Origin: CAZKUN01 sp964555935 | GTDB lineage: Bacteria; Armatimonadota; Zipacnadia; Zipacnadales; VGFC01 | Assembly: GCA_964555935.1 (NCBI GenBank) | Contig: CAZKUN010000024.1 | Location: 1 to 57,199, forward strand | DNA: 57,199 nucleotides | Direction: 5' to 3' | Shown: positions 34,404 through 42,575 of the stretch, in pieces | How the letters are laid out: every line of letters begins with the position of its first letter | How positions within the stretch are numbered: position 1 is the first letter of the stretch | Notes under the pieces: generated by a model | The model's database searches: none | What the model was told of the DNA's origin: nothing | The model's input: the letters and a program-made list of their open reading frames with translations, nothing else | Position numbers and translations under genes: made by a program

Positions 34404-35089
34404 GCGCCCGTGTCCGGCGCCCGCCGCCGCCGCTGAGTCGCATGGGCGAGGGATGCCTGACGCTGGCGGAGATGCCGAAGATCCGACGCATCCCAATTGG
34501 GTTGGTGCGAGTGCTGGTGGCCGGCGGGCTCATCGGTGGGCCGTCTCTATTCTTCGCGGCATTGTGCATGCCAGGCGCCCTGCCCAGCTACGCTTGGATC
34601 CCCTTCTGCCTCCTCGTGACCCTCATCTACCTCGTTGGGTGGGCGACGTGGTTGTACGTGGTCCATGGCGCGTGGTCGGCCATCCAGGACGGTCAGGCCC
34701 GAGTGGGCCCGGCCCGAGCCGTCGGATTACTGCTGGCGCCCGTCTACAACGTCTATTGGATCTTCCCCGCAGTGTACGGCCTCTCCCAGGATTGGAATCG
34801 GTTCGCCAGCCGACACGCGACCGCTGGGCTCATGCAGAATGAGCGCGTGTTTCTGGCGCAGGCCAGCTCGATGGCCGGATCGCTGGCCTGCACGCTGGTG
34901 GCCCTGGCCGCCCGGGTGGCCGCCCCGGGGTATCTGGCCCCGCTGCTCAACACGTGCGTGTTCGGCAGCGTGCTTTTGGGGCTGGCCGCGACGTGGGTGG
35001 CCGTCAAGACGGGGACGCGCCTCTCTGACGGCGTCAACGACATCGCATCCACGCAAGAGCGGGCATTGGGCGATGCGCCCGTTGCGTAG
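34400..35089 (+). CDS. Tandem membrane paralog E: canonical AWSxIQDGxAR family member
   Basis: The protein has 229 residues. The core AWSAIQDGQARVGPARAVG then LLLAPVYNVYWIFPAVYGLS and QDWNRFASRH is the least derived in the cluster. It matches a motif I recall from many membrane proteins of this kind of bacterium (W..IQDG.ARTTP.KAVG...IPF.N.YW). The N-terminal tag PPPPLSRMGEGCLTLAEM corresponds to those of C and D. The tail (RLSDGVNDIASTQERAL) lacks the LC-AIN pattern. Its TAG stop is followed at once by a composite palindromic repeat. Confidence 0.75.
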   Translation: MSARVRRPPPPLSRMGEGCLTLAEMPKIRRIPIGLVRVLVAGGLIGGPSLFFAALCMPGALPSYAWIPFCLLVTLIYLVGWATWLYVVHGAWSAIQDGQARVGPARAVGLLLAPVYNVYWIFPAVYGLSQDWNRFASRHATAGLMQNERVFLAQASSMAGSLACTLVALAARVAAPGYLAPLLNTCVFGSVLLGLAATWVAVKTGTRLSDGVNDIASTQERALGDAPVA

Positions 35090-35090
35090 G

Positions 35091-35179
35091 CCTGCGGGTC
35101 AGGCGACCCGCAGGCACGGACGGCAACGGCGACAGGCGTGGAAACTCGGGAACCCAAACCCCGAGTTTCCACGCCTGTC
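35091..35179. repeat. Composite element: CCTGCGGGTC hairpin plus perfect 20-bp inverted repeat
   Basis: Hairpin 1 has perfect 10-bp arms (35091-35100 and 35105-35114) around AGGC. A linker with GACGGCAACGGCGACAG follows. Palindrome 2 has 20-bp arms (35131-35150 and 35160-35179) that begin GACAGGCGTGGAAACTCGGG on the left and are exact reverse complements, with a 9-bp centre. The same two-part order with the same linker and GGAAACTCG core occurs at 46501-46596. The element sits in the convergent gap directly after the TAG of paralog E. Confidence 0.85.
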
Positions 35180-35202
35180 CTACGACGAGGAAGACGGACG
35201 GC

Positions 35203-37047
35203 TTAGTCATCCTTCGGCGACTTGCGGAACTCCGGTGGGAGGAGTTCGCTATCGAAGGCGAAGCGCTCCGTGTGGATGCGGTTGCTGGCGAAGCCGATGG
35301 ATCCCAAGGCGTCGACGACGGAGTCCATCATCGCCGGCGGGCCGCAGACGAAGGCGCGGGCGCGTCTGGCGGTCTCGTCGAGCAGACGCTCCAGCATCGG
35401 CGCGTCCACGTAGCCCCTCTCCCCCGACCAGTCGTCCTGCGCGCTGAGCACGTGGTGGACAGTGAGGCCGGCCAGCTTCTCCCCCAGCGTCGTCAGCTCA
35501 TCACGAAGGAGGATATCGCCCTCCGTCTTGTTGCCCCAGATCAGCGTGATGTGGCGCGTGTCGCCCGTCGCGGCGAGGTATCGCAACTGGCTCAGGAAGG
35601 GCGTGATCCCGACGCCTCCGGCGATGAGCAGCAGGTCGCTGTCGCCATGGCTCACGTGGCTGAACCGCCCGTATGGTCCCTCGACGGTGGCTTCGTCGCC
35701 GGGCTCGGCCTCACGAATGGTGGCGGTGAAGTCGCCGCTCGCCTTGATCGTGAAATCGATCGCGCCGTCGACCGTCGGTGGCGTTGAAACCGTGAACGGG
35801 TGGGTCTCGCGCTTCACGCCGCCGCTACGCAACGTCAGGAAGCCGAACTGCCCGGGCACGTGGCCGAAGCCGGCGCCCTTGGGCTTCAGCCGGAGGTTGT
35901 GAGTGTCATGGCTCAACCGATCGACCGACTCGACCACATATCCTCGCGACCTCACCAGCGCCGGTCGCGCCAGTTTCACCCACACGAACAGCAGCGCGTA
36001 GCCCGCTAACATGCCCATCCACACCATGCGCGTCCAGCCGCCCGCGAGGTCGGCGCCGAGCGCCAGCGAGTGCACCCCGATGAAGAGGACGAGCGCGAAT
36101 GAGAGGTAGTGGATCTTGCGCCACGATTCGTACTTCAGCCCCAGGAACAGGCGGAAGATGCTTGTCAGGACGATCACGGTCACGATGCCCGCCGCGATCA
36201 TCCCGCCGACCAGTTTGGCTTGCTCGAAGCTCGCGGGACCGAGTTCGTACTCGGTCGACGCAAACAGCAACGTCGGGTGCGCGATGGCCAACGTCCCGGA
36301 TATGCTGCCGACATAGCGGTGCAACACGAGCAGTCGGTCGAGCCCGAAGACTTGATCGAGCACGCGCAGCCGGCTGCTCAACGTGAACTGCAGCATGAAC
36401 AGGACCGCCGCGGTGGTCGCGGCCGTCCGTCCGCCGACGATCAGAAGCGTCTGGATCAGCGGATCGGTCGAGCCGAGGCGCGCTGGGAATTCATGAGTGC
36501 CGATGCAGACGGCAATCCCGAGCGCTAGCAACGCGACGCCGATGAAGCAAGCGCCGACCAACCAACGCAATCCGCTGGGCATCACTCGCGCGGTCGCCAC
36601 TTCGCCGACGAGAGGGACGGATACGGCAATGTCAGGCTGCGGCTCACTCGACTCGGCCGGAAGCGTCTCGCGCTCCTCATCGAGGTAGAAGCGTAGGATC
36701 TGGTGGGCGATGGGGAGCTTCGCGCCGAGGATGAGGATGTCGGCGAGCGTGGAGTTTAGGATCAGCGTCCACGGCGTGACCGGGCCCTTCCAGTGCGTGC
36801 ATGAGAACCATGCCATGGCGATCGTGCCAATGGCGACCGTCAGCAGATTCAGCAAGTAACCCCATGCCACCGTGCGGCGCTTGTTGAAGAGGATGGGCAG
36901 CAGAATCGCGTTGGCGAGGGTGATGATCGTCGGTAGCCAGAAGAAGGTGCTCTCAGCGGGCTTGTGGATCCGCGTGTGGAGGAGGAAGCCGCCGAGTGAC
37001 ATCAGGATGAACGCCCAGATCTGAAGGCGCAGTTCTTTGCGGAACAT
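35203..37047 (-). CDS. Ferric-reductase-like transmembrane flavocytochrome with NAD(P)H-FAD domain
   Basis: The protein has 614 residues. The N-terminal ~370 residues contain about nine helices; heme-type histidines occur in pairs in LHRYVGSISGTLAIAHP and KIHYLSFALVLFIGVHSL. The C-terminal ~230 residues are a ferredoxin-reductase module: FAD-binding HPFTVST (near residue 430), pyridine-nucleotide motif LIAGGVGITPFLSQL and the terminal AFVCGPPAMMDSVVDAL. It carries electrons from NAD(P)H across the membrane, for example to iron or oxygen. A second, N-terminal four-helix block is longer than in typical bacterial homologs. It is divergent from the aldo/keto reductase gene. Confidence 0.88.
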   Translation of the reverse strand: MFRKELRLQIWAFILMSLGGFLLHTRIHKPAESTFFWLPTIITLANAILLPILFNKRRTVAWGYLLNLLTVAIGTIAMAWFSCTHWKGPVTPWTLILNSTLADILILGAKLPIAHQILRFYLDEERETLPAESSEPQPDIAVSVPLVGEVATARVMPSGLRWLVGACFIGVALLALGIAVCIGTHEFPARLGSTDPLIQTLLIVGGRTAATTAAVLFMLQFTLSSRLRVLDQVFGLDRLLVLHRYVGSISGTLAIAHPTLLFASTEYELGPASFEQAKLVGGMIAAGIVTVIVLTSIFRLFLGLKYESWRKIHYLSFALVLFIGVHSLALGADLAGGWTRMVWMGMLAGYALLFVWVKLARPALVRSRGYVVESVDRLSHDTHNLRLKPKGAGFGHVPGQFGFLTLRSGGVKRETHPFTVSTPPTVDGAIDFTIKASGDFTATIREAEPGDEATVEGPYGRFSHVSHGDSDLLLIAGGVGITPFLSQLRYLAATGDTRHITLIWGNKTEGDILLRDELTTLGEKLAGLTVHHVLSAQDDWSGERGYVDAPMLERLLDETARRARAFVCGPPAMMDSVVDALGSIGFASNRIHTERFAFDSELLPPEFRKSPKDD

Positions 37048-37161
37048 GCCCTAGGGGCCTCCCAGTGCGGCGATGTACGCGGCCGACACCATCTCCAACA
37101 CGACTCGCTCGCCCGCCGCCTCAGGTCCCTACAGGTTTCAGGCGCTCACACGCGGAACTGG

Positions 37162-37167
37162 TATAGT
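37162..37167 (+). promoter_or_regulatory. Probable -10 box of the aldo/keto reductase gene
   Basis: TATAGT lies 35 bases before the ATG at 37202, in a GC-rich gap of 154 bp between divergent genes. No convincing -35 box is seen at 16-18 bp spacing. The call is tentative. Confidence 0.35.
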
Positions 37168-37201
37168 CCTACGACGACCCGCATCACTGAGAGGCCACGG
37201 A

Positions 37202-38224
37202 ATGAGAACCCGCAAACTCGGCCGGACAGACCTAGAGATCAGCGAGATCATCTTCGGGGGAATCCCAATCCTTCAGTACACCCTCGACAAGGCCGCGAGC
37301 GTTCTCAACGCCGCGCTGGATGAGGGCATCAACACCTTCGACACGGCGCGTGGCTATGGCGACAGCGAAGTGAAGATGGGCGAGGTTCTGTCGAAAGTCG
37401 ACTGCACCATCACCAGCAAGTCGACAAAGACCGACGCCGAGGGCATGACCGCCGATCTCGACCTCACGCTCCAGAACCTCAAGCGCGACCATGTCGATGT
37501 CTACGCGATGCACCAGGTCTTCACGCCCGATGATCTAGAGAAGGCGCTCGGGCCGGACGGCTCGTGCGAGGCGCTCATCAAGGCGAAGGAGCAGGGCAAG
37601 ATCCGCCACATCGCCATCACGGGGCACAACCGCGATACCCTCATCGCCGCCATCGAACAAGCGGGCGACGTCATTGAGAGCTGCATGTTCCTCTTCAACC
37701 CGATGGAGACGGACGCCCTCGACCGGCTCGTGCCGCTGTGCGTCGAGAGAGGCGTCGGCCTCGTCGGGATGAAGATCCCGGGCGGCGGGACCTTCACGAG
37801 CGAGCAGGCCCTGGCGTCGGCGAAGTGGTGCCTGAATCAACCGATCACGTGCTGCAACATCGGCTTTGCGACCGAGGAGGAGATCCGCGCCACGGCGCGC
37901 ATCGGACGCGAGTCGCTCGACATGAGCGAGGCCGATGAGGCCGCGGTTCAGAGCATCCGCGACGACTGGGAGAACAGGTACTGCCGCCGTTGCGGCGCCT
38001 GCGCGCCATGTCCCAAGGGCATCAACATCGTGGGCACGCTGGTCGGCGAATCGATGGTCAAGCGCCTGGGCTGGGGCGTGCTCGACGGGCGCAGCTTCCT
38101 GGACAACATCCGGCTCGCAAACGACTGTGACGCGTGCGGCGAGTGCATCGGGAACTGCCCGTGGTCGCTGAACGTGCCGGAGCTTCTGCCTGACGCCGTC
38201 AAGGCGATTGAGGATCTCGCCTGA
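37202..38224 (+). CDS. Aldo/keto reductase with C-terminal 2[4Fe-4S] ferredoxin domain
   Basis: The enzyme has 340 residues. The N-terminal barrel carries MRTRKLGRTDLEISEIIFGG and the catalytic set of the family: Asp and Tyr of FDTARGYGDSE, Lys of TSKSTK and His of YAMHQV. The tail has two iron-sulfur motifs, YCRRCGACAPCPKGINI and DCDACGECIGNCPW. This domain pair is typical of ferredoxin-fused aldo/keto reductases. It probably reduces a small carbonyl or quinone with electrons routed via the clusters. The start has GAGAGG 7 bases upstream. The next gene, a BatA-like protein, begins 33 bp later and may share the transcript. Confidence 0.9.
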   Translation: MRTRKLGRTDLEISEIIFGGIPILQYTLDKAASVLNAALDEGINTFDTARGYGDSEVKMGEVLSKVDCTITSKSTKTDAEGMTADLDLTLQNLKRDHVDVYAMHQVFTPDDLEKALGPDGSCEALIKAKEQGKIRHIAITGHNRDTLIAAIEQAGDVIESCMFLFNPMETDALDRLVPLCVERGVGLVGMKIPGGGTFTSEQALASAKWCLNQPITCCNIGFATEEEIRATARIGRESLDMSEADEAAVQSIRDDWENRYCRRCGACAPCPKGINIVGTLVGESMVKRLGWGVLDGRSFLDNIRLANDCDACGECIGNCPWSLNVPELLPDAVKAIEDLA

Positions 38225-38257
38225 TGCCGTTGGCGGGGCCGACGCCCCAATCTACCT

Positions 38258-40354
38258 ATGCTCCTTCATCCCCAGTTTCTCTATGGCCTGGCGGGGCTGG
38301 CCGCGCCAGTGTTGATTCACTTGCTGGCGCGACGGCGAACGCGACGCGTTCTGTTCCCCTCGCTGAGGCTCCTCAAGGCGGCTGAGCGCAAACGGCGGAC
38401 GCTCGCGCGCCTTCGCCGACCGCTGTCGCTTCTGATTCGAATGCTGGCGATCGCCCTGCTCGTGCTCGGCCTCGCGGCGCCGGTGGTCGGGCCGCTGCCA
38501 AGCTGGCTTCCGCTGCCCGCCTCGCGCGCACTAGTCATCGTGCTCGACGATTCGCTCAGCATGATGGGGGCCGGCGGCGAGGCGCCGTTTGAGCGAGCGC
38601 GGGACGCGACGGAGAGGCTCGTCGGAGATCTCGGACCAGCCGATCGGATCGCGATCATCGCAACGTCGGCCGCGGATGAGGCTGCGTGGCGCGCGCAGGG
38701 CGAGGCTCGCGAGTGGCTCGCCGTCCACCAGCCCACTGCCAAGGCCGCCAGGATTGCGCCCGCGCTGCTCGCCGCCGCCGAGTTGCTGGACTCAGCCTCC
38801 GCGCCGAATCGGACGCTCGCGGTGGTAACGGATCTCCAGGCGACGGCGTGGCAAGCGCCGCCCGTGGGGGAGGCGGACCTCAGTGGGATTGAAACAGTCC
38901 TCATCGATGCCGGCGACGATGACATCAGTAACATTGCCGTCCGCGACCTCTGGCTGAAGACCAGCGCGCCGATTGCCGGCCGGCCCGTGCGGCTCGCGGC
39001 GATCGTGGAGGACCTCGGCCCGACAGATCCCGACGCCGAGGCGCAGAAGATCATCATCCAGCTCTGGATCGACTCGGAGACTGTTGCCGCGGCCGAGCGC
39101 GATCTCGCGCCCGGGACGCCGGCTGTCGCCGATTTCAGTTTCGTCCCCGAGAGGCCCGGCGATGTTGTCGCGCGCGTTGCCGTGATGGGCGGTCCACACG
39201 GACTCGGCGTCGATGACGTGCGCTGGGCGACGGTGCGCGCCCGGCCGCCGGTCGACGCTGTGGTCGTCGCGCCGCAAGCCGCTGCGGCACTGCTCCGGAC
39301 CGCGCTGAATCCATTCGACGACGCATACAAGGCGGGCGCCGGCGTCCGTCTGACCCAGCCCGACCGATTGCCCGAGACGCTTGCGAGCGACGACGCCGAT
39401 GTGGTGATCCTCGCCGACTGCCCCGCGCTGCCCCGCGCATCAGTTGATGCGTTGACAAGCCACGTGCAAGGGGGCGGCGGCGTGTTGGTGTTTCTCGGTG
39501 ACGCGACGGACCTCGCGGGGCTGGCCGAGGTGATGGGCGAGTTGACGGGATCCGACATCAAACTCGGCGATGCCGTGAGCGTGTCGGCCGATGCCGCTCT
39601 CACGCTGGCTGAAATCGACACGACGCGCGAGCCTCTGGCCGCCTTTGCCAGCCCTCGCGCGGGCGACCTCGCCGCGATGCGATTCACCAAGGCTCGCCAC
39701 GTCGATGCCGGCCCGGACGCGGACCTGCTCGCCGAGTTTGACGACGGCACACCCGCGATCATCCAGTGGCGCGCAAGCGCGGGCCGCGTCGTCCTGGTCA
39801 ACACGTCGGCTGACGCATCGTGGGGCGACCACATCCGGTCGCCCGCGTACGTCCCGCTGCTGCACCGGCTCTGCGGCCACGCTGCCCGGCCGGCGCGGGC
39901 CAGCATCACGGACGCGGTCGCGGGCGAGAGCCACACCATGGCCGACGCGGCCGAGCCGGTCTGGCAGCTGTCCATCCAGACGCCTGATGGCGACGAGGAC
40001 GAAGTTCGGCTGGCGGAGGAGGGCGTGATTCCGGCGCGTAGCGAAGTGGGGGCTTACGCCGCCGCGGTCGGTGACGACGTTGCTCGCTTCGCTGTGAATG
40101 TCGACCCGGCGGAATCCGACCTGCGCCGCTTGGACCACGCGTCCGTCCGGCAGGCGCTGGCCCCCGCGACGGTTGCGATCGTGCCGGCAAGCGCCTCTGT
40201 TGATGAACTCGCGGGCGACCTCGGGCGCCGGGCGGACATCTCATGGCTCTTGATCCTCGGGGCAATCGCCCTTATGCTGTTCGATGGCGTTTTCTCCATC
40301 ATCCGCCGGGACCATGGCGACGCGCCCGGCCGAGGTGAGTGGATGCATGCGTGA
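38258..40354 (+). CDS. BatA/von Willebrand-type membrane protein
   Basis: The protein has 698 residues. The N-terminus matches the aerotolerance regulator BatA domain: LLHPQFLYGLAGLAAPVLIH, then LLARR, VLFPSLRLLK and LLIRMLAIALLVLGLAAP. A von Willebrand factor A-like fold follows, with the metal-site-like VIVLDDSLSM (DxSxS). The last helix, LLILGAIALMLFDGVF, anchors the C-terminus. In related genomes such genes lie with a MoxR ATPase and a DUF58 protein; neither is visible here. It overlaps the alanine racemase gene by 8 bp, an unusual neighbour. Confidence 0.82.
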   Translation: MLLHPQFLYGLAGLAAPVLIHLLARRRTRRVLFPSLRLLKAAERKRRTLARLRRPLSLLIRMLAIALLVLGLAAPVVGPLPSWLPLPASRALVIVLDDSLSMMGAGGEAPFERARDATERLVGDLGPADRIAIIATSAADEAAWRAQGEAREWLAVHQPTAKAARIAPALLAAAELLDSASAPNRTLAVVTDLQATAWQAPPVGEADLSGIETVLIDAGDDDISNIAVRDLWLKTSAPIAGRPVRLAAIVEDLGPTDPDAEAQKIIIQLWIDSETVAAAERDLAPGTPAVADFSFVPERPGDVVARVAVMGGPHGLGVDDVRWATVRARPPVDAVVVAPQAAAALLRTALNPFDDAYKAGAGVRLTQPDRLPETLASDDADVVILADCPALPRASVDALTSHVQGGGGVLVFLGDATDLAGLAEVMGELTGSDIKLGDAVSVSADAALTLAEIDTTREPLAAFASPRAGDLAAMRFTKARHVDAGPDADLLAEFDDGTPAIIQWRASAGRVVLVNTSADASWGDHIRSPAYVPLLHRLCGHAARPARASITDAVAGESHTMADAAEPVWQLSIQTPDGDEDEVRLAEEGVIPARSEVGAYAAAVGDDVARFAVNVDPAESDLRRLDHASVRQALAPATVAIVPASASVDELAGDLGRRADISWLLILGAIALMLFDGVFSIIRRDHGDAPGRGEWMHA

Positions 40355-41516
40355 CGACCTGCCGACAACCTACGCGCAAGTCGACCAGTCAGCTCTGCGG
40401 CACAACGCGCGCGCGGTGCTGGATCATCTCGACGGGCGGGCCTCCCTGTGCGCTGTCGTGAAGGCCAACGCATACGGGCACGGGTTGCTTCAGACCTCGC
40501 GCCTGTTCGCGGAGGCCGGCGCGGAGGCCCTCGGCGTCGCGGACATCGACGAGGCCATCGCGATCCGCCAGTCCGGGCTTGAGACGCGGATCATGCTGTT
40601 TCATCCACTGGCCGAGGCGGACATCCCAGACGCGCTCGAACACCGACTCACCATCACCGTCACCCAGGACGAACATGTCGCCGCCCTTGCCTCCGCATGC
40701 GAGGCTCAAGGGGCGCAGGCGGAGTGGCAGCTCGCGGTCGACGTTGGCCTGGGACGTTCTGGCACTACCAGCAATCCGGCCGAGTTGCTGCGCTCCGCAA
40801 GCAGGAGACTTGGACGCGGGCCATGGGGGATCTGGACACACCTCGGGCCCCACATGGCGCCTGAATCGCTTCCCACCGAGCCGCCACCGACCTGGGAGCA
40901 GGCGCGCGACATCCCCCAGCGGCTGCGCCACCTCGACGCGATGCGCGAGCGGCTGCGCGAGGAGCCCGACCCGCCCGTCTTCCACGCGGCGGCATCGTGC
41001 GCGATGTGTGATACCGATGCTCTGCTGTGGGACATGGTCCGCGTGGGAACGGCGCTCTATGGCGCGTATCCTCCGGCCCGGCCGCGCATTCTCGATCTGA
41101 AGCCGGCGCTATCGCTGCGGAGTCGAATCGTCGAACTCCGGACCGTTCCGGCCGGGATCCAGGTCGGCTATGGCGGCGAGTTCCGCACCAAGCGCGAGAC
41201 CGTTCTGGCCACTGTGCCAGTCGGGCTGTTCCACGGGGTCGGCGTCGTTCCGTACTCGAGCATCTCACTCAGGGTGGCCGCGAAACGCTCAGCGCGCAGA
41301 GCCCTCGGCCGACGGGGCAGGCCGTTTCGCGCTGCCATTACGACGGTCCGCGAGGCATCCGCGCCGATCGTGGGTCGGATATCGCTGAACGAGTGTGCGG
41401 TTGACGTCACCGACGTCGCCGGCGTGGCTCTGGGCGACGCCATCACCGTGCCGACGCGCATGACGTCGCTGAACCCAGTGGTCCCGAGGGTGTTCATAGA
41501 CGAGGCGCCCGGCTGA
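40347..41516 (+). CDS. alr: Alanine racemase
   Basis: The protein has 389 residues. The PLP lysine is K39 in CAVVKANAYGHG. The C-terminal domain contributes the motif GIQVGYGGEF, the position of the catalytic Tyr. It interconverts L- and D-alanine for peptidoglycan. I chose the ATG at 40347, 8 bp inside the end of the BatA-like gene. The middle of the barrel contains an unusual loop (HLGPHMAPESLPTEPPPTWE) where typical enzymes have the His-containing turn, and the C-terminus is intact (TDVAGVALGDAITVPTR). It is the only housekeeping-type gene here besides nth and the RecD2 helicase. Confidence 0.92.
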   Translation: MRDDLPTTYAQVDQSALRHNARAVLDHLDGRASLCAVVKANAYGHGLLQTSRLFAEAGAEALGVADIDEAIAIRQSGLETRIMLFHPLAEADIPDALEHRLTITVTQDEHVAALASACEAQGAQAEWQLAVDVGLGRSGTTSNPAELLRSASRRLGRGPWGIWTHLGPHMAPESLPTEPPPTWEQARDIPQRLRHLDAMRERLREEPDPPVFHAAASCAMCDTDALLWDMVRVGTALYGAYPPARPRILDLKPALSLRSRIVELRTVPAGIQVGYGGEFRTKRETVLATVPVGLFHGVGVVPYSSISLRVAAKRSARRALGRRGRPFRAAITTVREASAPIVGRISLNECAVDVTDVAGVALGDAITVPTRMTSLNPVVPRVFIDEAPG

Positions 41517-41542
41517 GAGCGTGGCGAAGGAGTTTGTCCCAA

Positions 41543-42553
41543 ATGAACGCACCACGAGTTGTCACGATAGGCGGGGCGACGCAAGACGTCTTTGTGATCT
41601 CGAAGGACGTCAACATCATGCGCATGCAGTCGTTCGACTGCGAGGATGCCTTCTTCGCGATTCCCTACGGCGCGAAGGTCGACGTGGACGAGATGTTCAT
41701 CACCACCGGTGGCAGCGCGACCAACACCAGCATCACCTTCCATCGGTTCGGCCTGGCAACCAGCGTGCTGGCCAAAGTGGGCGACGACCGCTCGGGCGGC
41801 ATCGTCCGCGAGCGGCTTGTCGAGGAGGGCATCGATGACAGCATGATCGCCGTTGATCCCGACCACCGCACGGGCTACTCGGCCATCCTCGTCGGCTACA
41901 CGGGCGAGCGGTCCGTGCTGGTGCACAGGGGCGCCACGCTCCATCTCACCGAGAGCGACATCGACTGGGATCGGATGCGGGAGGCCGAACTCGTTTTCGT
42001 AGGCTCGCTGTCGGGCCAGGTCGCCGAGCTCTACCCGACGATTGCTCAATTCTGCGCCGAGAATGGGATCTTCTTCGCCTCCAATCCGGGCAGCGGGCAG
42101 TTCTGCGAGGGCGTCGAAGCGTGCCGCCCGTTCCTCGCGCATGTCGACATGCTTTTCATGAACCAGGACGAGGCCTACCAGTTCACGGGCGTCGAGCCGA
42201 AGCGCGGCCCGCACGATGAACGCGAGATGCTCGAGCGTCTTCGAGCCGCCGGCGCGATGCGGGTGATCATCACCCAGGGCGCCAAGGGTTGCCAGGCCAT
42301 CGACGACGACGCGTATTACAGCATCCCGGCCGCGAAGGCGGAGGTTGTCTCCACACTTGGGGCGGGCGATGCGTTCGCCGCCGGATGCACGGCGGCGTTC
42401 TTCAAAGGCGAGCCATTCGCTCGGGCGCTCCGGTTTGGGGCCATCAACGCGGCGGGGGTCGTCTCGAAAATCGGCGCGAAACGCGGCATTCGCAGCTGGG
42501 CCAAGGCCGCCGACGAAGTGACCGAGTGGGAGCGAGACGCGAGTGATCGCTAG
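41543..42553 (+). CDS. PfkB-family carbohydrate kinase
   Basis: The protein has 336 residues. It carries the two PfkB signatures: an N-terminal GGSATNTSITFHRFG (substrate and Gly-rich region) and the C-terminal STLGAGDAFAAGC with the catalytic Asp. AAGGAG lies 10 bases before the ATG; a TTG at 41534 is less likely. The family phosphorylates ribose, adenosine, fructose and related substrates, and which one cannot be read. It lies 27 bp after the alanine racemase gene and 23 bp before the GH30-like lipoprotein gene, so one transcript is likely. Confidence 0.9.
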   Translation: MNAPRVVTIGGATQDVFVISKDVNIMRMQSFDCEDAFFAIPYGAKVDVDEMFITTGGSATNTSITFHRFGLATSVLAKVGDDRSGGIVRERLVEEGIDDSMIAVDPDHRTGYSAILVGYTGERSVLVHRGATLHLTESDIDWDRMREAELVFVGSLSGQVAELYPTIAQFCAENGIFFASNPGSGQFCEGVEACRPFLAHVDMLFMNQDEAYQFTGVEPKRGPHDEREMLERLRAAGAMRVIITQGAKGCQAIDDDAYYSIPAAKAEVVSTLGAGDAFAAGCTAAFFKGEPFARALRFGAINAAGVVSKIGAKRGIRSWAKAADEVTEWERDASDR

Positions 42554-42575
42554 ACGGCTCGCGAAGGAGAGTCTC

